A stretch of DNA of 64,000 nt from JAWWPY01 sp964412845 (GTDB lineage Bacteria > Actinomycetota > Actinomycetes > Streptosporangiales > Streptosporangiaceae): NCBI GenBank assembly GCA_964412845.1, contig CAYPQM010000006.1, positions 1-64,000 of the forward strand, read 5' to 3'. Both the position numbers and the translations under genes were made by a program. The notes below the pieces were generated by a model, which saw only the letters and a list, made by a program, of their open reading frames with translations, had not been told where the DNA came from and searched no databases. This document shows, piece by piece, positions 17,496 to 25,241 of this stretch. Position 1 is the stretch's first letter; each line of letters starts with the position of its first letter.

Positions 17496-18724
17496 CGGCC
17501 CGCCGCCACGGTGACGTGAACCCGGCGGCCAGCGGTGCCCGCGAGGCGCCGTCCGACCGTGCCGGCCGCGTGATCCGCGCCGTAGACGAACCGCATGGCC
17601 GGGCCGAAGGTCGGCGCCACGGCCGGGCCGACCACGTACAACCCGGGCACCGAGGACTGGTAGTCGCGGCCCACCGCTGGGGTATTGGCCACGGTCTGCA
17701 GCTGGGCGGCCAGTTGCGGGTCGAGGAATGCCATCCGCCGGACGTCGGGCCGGTAGCCGGTGGCTGCGATGACGTGGTCCGCGGCCAGTTCGCTGCGGGA
17801 GCCGTCGCTGGTGATCAGCCCCAGCTGCACGCCGCCGGATCCAGCGCGGGCGGTATCGAGCGCCTGGCCACCCGCGATCGGGAACTGGCCTTCGACGCGG
17901 TCCCGCAGCCAGCTACCGCCGGCCGGGCCCAGCGCGGTCCGCGCCCGGTAGATCCGGGTGGCCTCGGGCAGCAGCCGGAACAAGTGCGGCTTGCGCGAGT
18001 AGAACCAGGTGCTCCAGCCGGAACCGAGCCCGGCCTCGGGCTCACGCATCCGCTGCAGCAGCGGGCGGTCGGTGGCCAGCGGGGGCCCGTTCCACTTCAC
18101 CGTCCGCTCCCGCATCACCAGCTGGACGCTGGCCCCGCTTTCGTGCAGCAGGGCGGCGGACTCCAGGGCGGACTGACCAGCGCCGATCACGACGACCTGC
18201 TGACCGCGGAAAACGGACAGGTCAGTGTGGGCGCTGCTGTGCGTGCTGACCGACTCAGGCAGCGTGGCCAGCTGCTCGGGCAGGTAAGCGAAGTGCTCGA
18301 CACCGATGGCGAGCACCACCTGGCGCGCGCGGGCCACATCACCGTTGGCCAGGCTGAGCTCGAACTGGCCGTCTTTCGCCGCCACGTTGGTGACCAGGGT
18401 TTCCTCAAGGCCCCCGGCACGCTCCGCCTGGAACCACTGGCCGTAGGCCACGAAGGTGTCCAGCGGCACCGGCAGCCCGTAATCGCGGTAAGCGCGCCCG
18501 GTAGCCCGGCAGAATGCGGCCAGGGTGTGCGTGCCGTCCGGGTCGGACAGGTTTGAGGCGAAGCCCTGTGACTTCAGGAACATGCCGCGCGGCATGTTCT
18601 CCCGCCACAGCTTCATCGGCAGGCCGAACTGCCGGTAGGTCGTGCCGGATCCGCGCAGGTGCGCCGCGACCGAGAGGCCGTACGGTCCTGCACCGACAAT
18701 CGCCACGTCAACTGTGGTGCTCAT
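17492..18724 (-). CDS. FAD-dependent monooxygenase/oxidoreductase-like protein
   Basis: 410 residues with two dinucleotide-binding motifs, VGAGPYG (about 10-16, FAD) and VIGAGQSALE (about 175, NADPH), plus ATGYRPD near the C-terminus. The order resembles flavin-containing or lysine/ornithine N-monooxygenase-like proteins. It sits between an ATP-grasp ligase and the sugar transferase, with 4-bp overlaps on both sides, so it is an integral part of the glycan operon. It may oxidise or N-hydroxylate an amino-acid or sugar substituent; the substrate is unknown. Confidence 0.82.
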   Translation of the reverse strand: MSTTVDVAIVGAGPYGLSVAAHLRGSGTTYRQFGLPMKLWRENMPRGMFLKSQGFASNLSDPDGTHTLAAFCRATGRAYRDYGLPVPLDTFVAYGQWFQAERAGGLEETLVTNVAAKDGQFELSLANGDVARARQVVLAIGVEHFAYLPEQLATLPESVSTHSSAHTDLSVFRGQQVVVIGAGQSALESAALLHESGASVQLVMRERTVKWNGPPLATDRPLLQRMREPEAGLGSGWSTWFYSRKPHLFRLLPEATRIYRARTALGPAGGSWLRDRVEGQFPIAGGQALDTARAGSGGVQLGLITSDGSRSELAADHVIAATGYRPDVRRMAFLDPQLAAQLQTVANTPAVGRDYQSSVPGLYVVGPAVAPTFGPAMRFVYGADHAAGTVGRRLAGTAGRRVHVTVAAGR

Positions 18725-20106
18725 ATCTTTTCTCCCCGTGTGTGAATGGCCGGCTCCGGGTGCTGGGCGGCCAGGCTTGATGTCGTCGGCTGTGGGCTAC
18801 GGGCGGTGCTGCCGGCCCTGGCCGCCGCGCGGCCACGCCGGTACCGGGGCTTGTTATCGCGGCTCGGGCCAGCCGGGCCGCGGGCGAACGGCCGGCTGAC
18901 CATCCGCCAGCTCATCCGCAGGCACATCAGCCCGAAGGGCCGCAGATCGTCCCGGGCGAACCAGGCGGCCTCGTCAATTCCGCGCAGGGACGCTATCCAG
19001 GACTTCAGTCCCAGCTCCCCGCTGCGCCAGTAGCCGAGCGCCGCGATCGGGTCGTAGTTCTCCACCAGGAAGCGCCGGCCGTCCACTACCTGGTGGCTGG
19101 CGATAGCCTGCCCGGTCAGGTCGAGGTAGGCGGCACGGACCACGTCCAGGCCGGCCTCGTCCTGGAAGAGCCGGAACTGCGCGCCGAGCCGCGGGTTGAA
19201 GTCCAGCAGCTTGTACTGGCCGTCCCGCTGGTCGAAGCGAAGGTCGAGGTCAGTGATCCCGCGGTAAGACAGGTCCGAGAGCAGGCCGGTGACCTGGTCA
19301 CGCAGTGGGGCGTTCAGCGCCGAGTGACCCAGGCTGGTCAGTCCGGCGCGGGCGGGGTAGGACCGGTCCTTGACCCCGGTGAACGCGGGCCGGCTGACGG
19401 AGTCGCGGCCGCAGTACCCGTGGAAGAACCAGTCCCGGCCCGGGCCGCCGGGGATGTACTCCTGCAGCATCAGGCCCGCGTTTTCCCGCGCGCAGGCGCG
19501 GTACGCCTCGTCCAGCTCGCGGGCGGTGTGCATGATCGAGGTGCTGGGCAGCGCTGCTCCACGCCGGGCGTCCCCGTGCGTCCAGGGCGTGGTGAGCTTG
19601 GCGATCACCGGGAATCCGGTCAGGTTCGCGAAGTCACGGGCCGCACCGAGGGACGCGGGCACGGCGGCGTGCGGGCTGGGCACCCCCCGCTCGCAGCAGA
19701 GCTGGAACATCGAGTACTTTCCGGCCAGCTGCCGCGGCAGGCCGGCCGGCGGAGCCGGGAACAGGAACGACTCCCGCAGGCTGTCGCCGTGCTCGGCCAG
19801 GAAGATCGCGCCAGCGTCATCGGTGGTTATCAGTACCGATGGGCGCCCGATCCGCCGGGCGAGCTGCATCAGCCCGGCCTGGATGCGTTCGGTATGTTCG
19901 GGGGTTGGCTGCCAGAACACCCGGCCCTGGAGATAACGGGAGTTGGCGGCGGGGGCCCACGGTCCCTCGTGCACGCCGTACACCGGCACGCCGAGGCGCC
20001 CCAGGCTGCGGATCGCGCCCAGGCCACCGTGGTGCATCACGTTCGGGTCGAACTTGAGCACCACGGCGGGGGTGGTCACGTCGGCACCGGCGAGGTCGCT
20101 GAGCAT
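18721..20106 (-). CDS. ATP-grasp carboxylate-amine ligase-like protein
   Basis: 461 residues. Features of the ATP-grasp fold include FPVIAKL (ATP-binding Lys), LQEYIPGG, and the metal-binding DFNPRLGAQF. An N-terminal Rossmann-like lobe starts PAVVLKFD. The last 60 or so residues are basic and low complexity. Such enzymes join a carboxylate to an amine with ATP (the D-aspartate ligase type is closest). Two bp after the dehydrogenase stop, and overlapping the flavoprotein start. A plausible role is amidating uronic acid residues made by the dehydrogenase; this is inference. Confidence 0.8.
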   Translation of the reverse strand: MLSDLAGADVTTPAVVLKFDPNVMHHGGLGAIRSLGRLGVPVYGVHEGPWAPAANSRYLQGRVFWQPTPEHTERIQAGLMQLARRIGRPSVLITTDDAGAIFLAEHGDSLRESFLFPAPPAGLPRQLAGKYSMFQLCCERGVPSPHAAVPASLGAARDFANLTGFPVIAKLTTPWTHGDARRGAALPSTSIMHTARELDEAYRACARENAGLMLQEYIPGGPGRDWFFHGYCGRDSVSRPAFTGVKDRSYPARAGLTSLGHSALNAPLRDQVTGLLSDLSYRGITDLDLRFDQRDGQYKLLDFNPRLGAQFRLFQDEAGLDVVRAAYLDLTGQAIASHQVVDGRRFLVENYDPIAALGYWRSGELGLKSWIASLRGIDEAAWFARDDLRPFGLMCLRMSWRMVSRPFARGPAGPSRDNKPRYRRGRAAARAGSTARSPQPTTSSLAAQHPEPAIHTRGEKI

Positions 20107-20108
20107 CG

Positions 20109-21500
20109 TTAGACCACCGAGCGGTGCGCGCCGCCGTCGAACTTGTAGGTGGCGTCCAGCACCAGCGGGCAGTCGTTCACCCAGGAGTAGTCCACGCCCG
20201 GATGCACGGTGTGGATCACCGCGAGGTCGTAGTCGGCGCCGGATGGCGCGGGCGTGCTGGTGATCAGCTCACCGCCGGGCAGCCGGACGCTGGGGATCAG
20301 CGGGTCGTGGTACGCCGCGTCCGCGCCTTCGCGGATCAGGCCGGCGATGAGCGGGATCGCGGGTGACTGCCGCAGGTCGCGGACGCCCGGCTTGTAGCTG
20401 ACCCCGACGACGATCACCCGGGATCCGGCCAGCTTGCGGTCCGCATCGGCGAGAACCTCGCCGGCCCGCTCGATGACACGCTCGGGGCGCAGGTCGATCG
20501 ACTTCATGGCCTGCGCGATGAGCGGGGAGTCGTGGCCCTTCTGGCCCAGCTGCCACAGCAGGTAGTGCGGGTCGGCCGGAATGCAGTGGCCGCCCACACC
20601 AGGGCCGGGGAAGACGCCCAGGAAGCCGTACGGCTTGGTGCCGGCGGCCAGAGTGATCTCCATCGGGTCCAGGTCCAGCGCCCCGCAGGCATCGGCGAAT
20701 TCATTGGCCAGGGCCAGTGACACCGCGCGGAAGATGTTCTCGTACAGCTTGGTCGCCTCGGCTGCGGCAGGTGAACTCACCAGGTACACGGAGTCGGTTA
20801 GCTGGCCTATCACCCGGGCGGCCCGGAAGGCGCATTCCGGGGTCACTCCGCCGACCACCCGCGGGGTTTCCCGCTGCAGGTGCTCGGCATTTCCCGGATC
20901 AATCCGCTCGGGGCTGAACGCCACGAAGATGTCGCTGCCGACGTGCAGCCCGCGGGCCTCAAGAGGCTCGGCCAGCATCTCCTGGGTGGTGCCGGCGTAC
21001 GTCGTGGAGGTCAGGATGATTATCTGGCCGGCCCGGGCGCTGGCCACCACGCTGGCGCACGCGCTGCTCAGCGCGGAGAGGTCGGGCGCATTGCTGGCGT
21101 CCACCGGGGTGGGCACGCAGATGATGACGGCATCTGCCTCCGCCATGGCGGAGAGCTTGCTGGTCAGCTCCAGGGTGCCGTCGGCCAGCGCGAGCTCGAG
21201 GCGGTCGCGGTCAGGATCGCTGAGATCAGCGTTGCGGGCCGAGATCTCATCGAGCCGGTCCTGGCTGACGTCGATCCCGATGATCCGCGGGCACCTGCCG
21301 TGCAGCGCCAGCGCCGTGGGCAGCCCGACGTAACCCAGGCCCACGATGGCCACGGACCGCAGTCCGGCGGAAATCCCATTCCCATTGCCGTTGCCATTGC
21401 TGTCACCCAGCCGCGGATCTGGCATCTCAAACGCGACGAGCTTGCTTTGCAGCTGGCGTTCCCGGCCGTTAACCGCGAGCGAGAGTCGGTTATTTGCCAC
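20109..21500 (-). CDS. UDP-sugar 6-dehydrogenase (UDP-GlcNAc/UDP-ManNAc or UDP-glucose type)
   Basis: 463 residues: GLGYVGLPTALAL for NAD binding, PTPVD, EFSP-like FSPERIDPG, KLYENIFRAVSLALANE and the catalytic Cys in GVGGHCIPADPHYL. The SPERIDPGN and AGTKPYGF patterns favour the WecC/WbpA (N-acetyl-sugar) branch over plain UDP-glucose dehydrogenase. It makes the nucleotide-linked uronic acid, the first gene of the glycan operon. GTG start at 21500 with a G-rich AGGGGGG about 10 nt upstream. A short NGNGNGNG run precedes the NAD domain and is likely a slippage-prone linker. Confidence 0.92.
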   Translation of the reverse strand: MANNRLSLAVNGRERQLQSKLVAFEMPDPRLGDSNGNGNGNGISAGLRSVAIVGLGYVGLPTALALHGRCPRIIGIDVSQDRLDEISARNADLSDPDRDRLELALADGTLELTSKLSAMAEADAVIICVPTPVDASNAPDLSALSSACASVVASARAGQIIILTSTTYAGTTQEMLAEPLEARGLHVGSDIFVAFSPERIDPGNAEHLQRETPRVVGGVTPECAFRAARVIGQLTDSVYLVSSPAAAEATKLYENIFRAVSLALANEFADACGALDLDPMEITLAAGTKPYGFLGVFPGPGVGGHCIPADPHYLLWQLGQKGHDSPLIAQAMKSIDLRPERVIERAGEVLADADRKLAGSRVIVVGVSYKPGVRDLRQSPAIPLIAGLIREGADAAYHDPLIPSVRLPGGELITSTPAPSGADYDLAVIHTVHPGVDYSWVNDCPLVLDATYKFDGGAHRSVV

Positions 21501-21969
21501 TGTCGGCGTTCCCCCCTGGCCTCGAATTGAGGCATGACATTCACTGCATGACCCTGTACATCGGTAACCCAGAAAATCTTCATTTACTAACTAAGTACGA
21601 CAGTGCCATCCAGGCCACCCGCTGATGTCGGCCAACAGGGGTAGTCCGCCTACGCACGGTGATGTATTTTCGGGCGGCGTTTCGCGGGCCGCGCCCGATC
21701 GGGCGAGCAGGTTCTGCCGGGCGCGCCGTCGCGCCCGGCCGCCGATTCCTGGTGGCGGTAGCGCCTGCGGGCGGCGGCTTCCCCGCGGTTGACCTGACTT
21801 GGTCAGGCCGGGTGGTCAGGTGTCTTTCGGGGCCCGGGCTGGCCCGGGGGCAGGCTTGGTTTCCCGGGGCAGGCTTGGTTGCCCGGGGCAGGCTTGGTTG
21901 CCCCCGGGCCAGGGAGTCAGGCGGTGGCCGGGGAACGCCGGCCCGCGAGCGGGGTCAGTGACCCGTTAG
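21501..21969. other. Intergenic region upstream of the glycan operon
   Basis: This 469-bp stretch separates the operon start (21500) from the end of the next deacetylase gene. An AT-richer segment (about 21535-21605) next to the dehydrogenase gene is the likely promoter area, but no clear -10/-35 pair can be fixed. The rest is very GC-rich and contains 19-bp repeats. A 100-residue open frame on the plus strand here has no domain-like composition. Confidence 0.5.
21851..21907. repeat. Three 19-bp tandem repeats
   Basis: CAGGCTTGGTTGCCCGGGG and close variants occur three times head to tail in non-coding DNA between the glycan operon and the deacetylase gene. Confidence 0.85.
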
Positions 21970-22794
21970 CTACGTGCGCGACGGGTCAAGGCTGAGACGG
22001 CGCGCCCCCGGGCCCCGGTAATCCCAGGTCAGCCAGTGCCGCAGGCCCTTACCCCACATGCGCGGCGCGGAGTCGGCCTCGCCGACGAAGATGCGCGGCA
22101 GCGCGTGCTGCCCGGTGTGCTCGGACGGCCAGATCGCGCAGGCGTAGTCGTAACCGGCGCCCCGCACCGCGTCCACGACCGCGCCGTCGATGTCCCCGTA
22201 GGGGTAGCAGAATCCAGGCACATCCTGCCCGCTGACGTCCTGCAGCGCCCGGCGGCTCTCCTCGATCTCCCCGGCCAGCGCGCCCTCAGGCGCGGCGGGG
22301 AGTGACACATGGCGCAGTCCGTGCGAGCCGATCTCGATCCCGGCATCGGCCACCTGGCGCACCACTTCCGCGCTCATCAGGGGTTTGCGGGGACCTTCGG
22401 GGTCCCACTCGTTGTCCCCGCCGAGACGGTCGGCGATCACGTAGGCCGTGGCGGTGAACGCATAGCGCCTGAGCACGGGCAGCGCATAGTCGACGAAATC
22501 GGCGTAACCATCGTCAAAGGTGAGGCCCACCAGGCCCTGCCCGCAACCCATCGCGCGGGCATCGAGTACCTCACGTACCGATGCCCCGCGCAGCCCGCGC
22601 CGACGCAGCCAGCGCATCTGCTGCTCAAAACGCGCCGGGCTCACGGTGATCTGGTACGGATCCTCGCGGTAGGGGGTGACCGAGTGATACATCAAGATCA
22701 CGGGCATGCTGCCGCCGCTCGTCGCCGCGTAGCGCACGCAATCGTCTTCGATCAGTCCTGCCATGCTTCCGGCCCCCATCGTCCCCATCGCCAC
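21970..22794 (-). CDS. Polysaccharide deacetylase (CE4, NodB domain)
   Basis: The NodB signature is clear: MYHSV, TFDDGYAD (catalytic Asp and metal Asp), the His pair in GSHGLRHVSL, and YPYGDID. No signal peptide is evident from the GTG at 22794 or the nearby ATGs, so it may be cytoplasmic or the start may be misplaced; homology begins around PVILMYHSV (residue about 31). It follows the glycan operon's promoter region on the same strand and could deacetylate its product or a precursor. Confidence 0.87.
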   Translation of the reverse strand: MAMGTMGAGSMAGLIEDDCVRYAATSGGSMPVILMYHSVTPYREDPYQITVSPARFEQQMRWLRRRGLRGASVREVLDARAMGCGQGLVGLTFDDGYADFVDYALPVLRRYAFTATAYVIADRLGGDNEWDPEGPRKPLMSAEVVRQVADAGIEIGSHGLRHVSLPAAPEGALAGEIEESRRALQDVSGQDVPGFCYPYGDIDGAVVDAVRGAGYDYACAIWPSEHTGQHALPRIFVGEADSAPRMWGKGLRHWLTWDYRGPGARRLSLDPSRT

Positions 22795-23135
22795 CCGCGA
22801 TACAAGCCGTAGGTTATGTCCGGACAGTGCGTGAAGACTGCATGTTTCGGGTGATTTCCGCTACCCCATTTGGGGGTGGCGGAACTCTCAGTGACACGGC
22901 CAGGAGCAGCTCAGCGGTCGCCGGTCACCATCATTCGGACTACCTCATTCGGATCCCGCAGGCGTCCCCGGCTTCGGATCCCGCAGGCGTTCTCCGGCTT
23001 GATCGCGGTGATCTGCGGCTCCGCTGTGCGGGGCAGATATGACCGCACCGCCTGGGCCGTCATCATGGTCAACGGCCGCCTGCGAAGTGCCGCGAACGGA
23101 CTCGCCGCCGGCGCGGCGGTCAGCACAATGGGTCG
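22795..23135. other. Divergent intergenic region with a 25-bp duplication
   Basis: 341 bp between the deacetylase and ABC fusion genes, presumably holding both promoters. The segment TTCGGATCCCGCAGGCGT is repeated at 22948 and 22973 (25-bp period). No clear gene or operator was found. Confidence 0.5.
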
Positions 23136-24716
23136 ATGGCCGGTGATCCTGCTCCCCCCGCCCTGGTGCTCCGGACCGACAAGCTGCGGGCGGCCCGCCG
23201 GGTACTGGTCGCCCGTGCGGTGGCGCTGTCGGCGGCGCCGGGCGATGTGGTGGCCGTCGAGGGCGTGAATGGCTCCGGGAAGAGCACGCTGCTGGCCGCC
23301 GCGGCCGGGCTGCTGCCGACCGGCCCCGGCAGCCGGCGACCGGCGAGCGTGGGCTATGCCCCGGAACGCGCCGATGTGCTGTCTCGTCTGGCGGTGCGGC
23401 GCTGGCTGCTGGGCCTGGCCCGGACCGGGGGCCTGTCCCGCGCCGAGGCTGCCGGGCAGGCCGACGGCCTGCTGACCCGGATGGGACTGGCAGATGTCGG
23501 GGACCGGCCGCTGCGCGCGCTGTCCCGGGGGAATGCGCAGCGGGCACTGGTCGCGCAAGCCCTGCTCGGCCCGCCTGGGCTGGTAGTGCTCGACGAGCCG
23601 TCCGGCGGGCTCGACGCTGACGGGGTAGGCCGGCTGGCCGCCGAGATCCAATGGGCGGCCGGCCGGTCGTCAGTCGTGCTGGTCGCCCGGCACCCCACGG
23701 CGCCACTGCCGCTGCCGGCCGGACCGACCTGGCGGGTCGGGCATGGCTCGGTCCGTGCCGAGGAGCGCGCGGCGGATGTGCTGTCGCTCATCGAGGTGGA
23801 GACCGGCGACGGCGTGGTCCGCCAGGTCAGCGACTCCGACCTGCCCACGGTGCTGCGGGCCGCGCTGGACGCCGGGGTGGCCGTGCGCCGGGTGCAGCCC
23901 GTGACGGTGGCCACCCCCGCCGCCGCGCCGCCCGACCGCCAGCCTCCCGCCGTCACCACCGCGCCGCCCGACCGCCAGCCCCCCGCCGTCACCACCGCGC
24001 CGCCCGACCGCCAGCCCCCCGCCGTCACCACCGCGCCACACCGGGCCGGCCTGCTGCGCCGGATCGCGCACGGCGCCGCGCACCGGGCCCGGCTGCTCAC
24101 CCTGTCCCAGTGGTTCGCCGCGCCCGCACTGCTGTTCCTCACCGTCCTGGGCATCGTCTATGCGACGGACGCCGGCTCGCCGCTGGTTGCGGCCGCCTTC
24201 ACGGCCATCGTGCTGACCCCGGTGATGACCTGGATCAGCGTGCTCGCCCAGCTCGTCGACGGGCGCCTGGTAGCCCGCGCTTTCGCGGCCCACGTGGGGG
24301 GCCGGGGACGGGCGCATCTGGCGGCCTGCCTGGCCGCCGCGCCGTTCGCGGCCGCGGCGACCGCTGCCGCATTGATCTGGCCGGTGCTCAGCCAGCCGTA
24401 TCACCAGCACCCCGCGCACCTCTTGTTCCAGGTGGTCATCGTGCACACGGCCGCCGCCGTCTTCGGGATCGGGATCGGCACGCTCCTGGTGCCCCCGCTG
24501 GTAGAGCGGGCCGGCTGGCGGATCTTCCTGGCGACCGCCCTGTTCCTGGCCCTGCTCCTGATCCCGGCCAGCCCGATGCACCCACTCTTGCTGCTGACCA
24601 CCGCCCGTGGCAGTGGCCTCGGCTGGACCGCAGTGGGGGCCGCCGCCGGATGGCTGGCCGGGACCGGCGCCGCCCTCGTCGGCCTGACCACCCTCCTGGC
24701 CAGCCGCCTTCCCTGA
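23136..24716 (+). CDS. ABC transporter ATPase fused to a membrane domain
   Basis: 526 residues. The ATPase half has Walker A GVNGSGKSTLL (about 43-53), an LSRGNAQRALVAQALL signature, Walker B LVVLDEPSGGLD and an H-loop VARHP. It is followed by a linker with three copies of a 12-residue unit (APPDRQPPAVTT) and then about six hydrophobic segments. ATPase-first half-transporters joined to an ABC-2-like membrane part are unusual, since ATPase and permease are normally separate. No partner gene lies beside it. Direction and substrate of transport are unknown; the ATPase type suggests export. Confidence 0.82.
   Translation: MAGDPAPPALVLRTDKLRAARRVLVARAVALSAAPGDVVAVEGVNGSGKSTLLAAAAGLLPTGPGSRRPASVGYAPERADVLSRLAVRRWLLGLARTGGLSRAEAAGQADGLLTRMGLADVGDRPLRALSRGNAQRALVAQALLGPPGLVVLDEPSGGLDADGVGRLAAEIQWAAGRSSVVLVARHPTAPLPLPAGPTWRVGHGSVRAEERAADVLSLIEVETGDGVVRQVSDSDLPTVLRAALDAGVAVRRVQPVTVATPAAAPPDRQPPAVTTAPPDRQPPAVTTAPPDRQPPAVTTAPHRAGLLRRIAHGAAHRARLLTLSQWFAAPALLFLTVLGIVYATDAGSPLVAAAFTAIVLTPVMTWISVLAQLVDGRLVARAFAAHVGGRGRAHLAACLAAAPFAAAATAAALIWPVLSQPYHQHPAHLLFQVVIVHTAAAVFGIGIGTLLVPPLVERAGWRIFLATALFLALLLIPASPMHPLLLLTTARGSGLGWTAVGAAAGWLAGTGAALVGLTTLLASRLP
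23925..24032. repeat. Three 36-bp in-frame repeats in the ABC fusion linker
   Basis: Units at 23925-23960, 23961-23996 and 23997-24032 are almost identical and encode the APPDRQPPAVTT linker repeats between the ATPase and membrane parts. Confidence 0.92.
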
Positions 24717-24807
24717 CCAAGAACGGCGCCGGGGGGCGCACTGTCAACAAGCTGACGTGCTTGGTCCCGGTGTTGCCGGAGTCTGGAATTGCTGCCATTA
24801 CTGCTGG

Positions 24808-25200
24808 TCAGGAAGCGGGGGTCTCCGCCCGCCAGGCCTGGACGACATCGTCCGGGCCCCACACGAGATCGACGTGGCGCAGGTCAAGGCCGGCAACGAC
24901 TCCTGATCGGGACACGATCACCAGGCCTGTGCTGCCGACGGCGAAGCCTGGTACCTCTACCACCCCCGCCGCCAGCGCCGCGAGGTCGTGGCGGTCGAAC
25001 GGGGTGCCGAGCCACTTGATGGACCCAGCGAAGATGACCTGCCGCGCTACTGGCGCACGATCGGCCCCGACCAGATCGACTTCGGGGCTGAACTGGCGAT
25101 TCCACCAGCCCCCCACGGCCTGTGCCGCTGGCCATCGAAAATTGGCGGATGAGGCGGCCACCTGAAGCGACTCACGGATCAAGGGTTCGACCGCGCGGCC
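24808..25200 (-). pseudogene. Remnant of a DUF234-type AAA ATPase (C-terminal part only)
   Basis: The frame reads GRAVEPLIRESLQ from 25200 down, then GGWWNRQFSPEVDLVGAD, FAGSIKWLG and later segments, which match the C-terminal DUF234 nuclease-like region of bacterial/archaeal AAA ATPases that are normally about 450-500 residues. The ATPase part is absent and an in-frame TGA sits at 25201-25203, at the edge of a perfect palindrome. A TTG at 25182 could start a 124-residue product, but it would lack the ATPase. I read it as a decayed fragment left by deletion or recombination. Confidence 0.7.
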
Positions 25201-25202
25201 TC

Positions 25203-25229
25203 ATCTAGGTAGATTCAATCTACCTAGAT
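25203..25229. promoter_or_regulatory. 12-bp-arm inverted repeat at the ATPase remnant edge
   Basis: ATCTAGGTAGAT, a TCA spacer, then its exact reverse complement. More CCTAGG-like motifs follow up to 25245. It is much more AT-rich than its surroundings. It could be an operator or a scar of a lost element; there is no U-run to make it a convincing terminator for the oxoprolinase gene that ends at 25242. Confidence 0.55.
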
Positions 25230-25241
25230 CGTACCTAGGTT

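Noticed and set aside
21659..21961. 100-residue plus-strand frame in the gap before the glycan operon
   Set aside because: Its sequence is made mostly of the 19-bp repeats, has no ribosome-binding site and no family features.
24715..24766. GACCAAG/CTTGGTC arms after the ABC fusion gene as a terminator
   Set aside because: Only 7 bp with a 38-nt loop; too weak to call.
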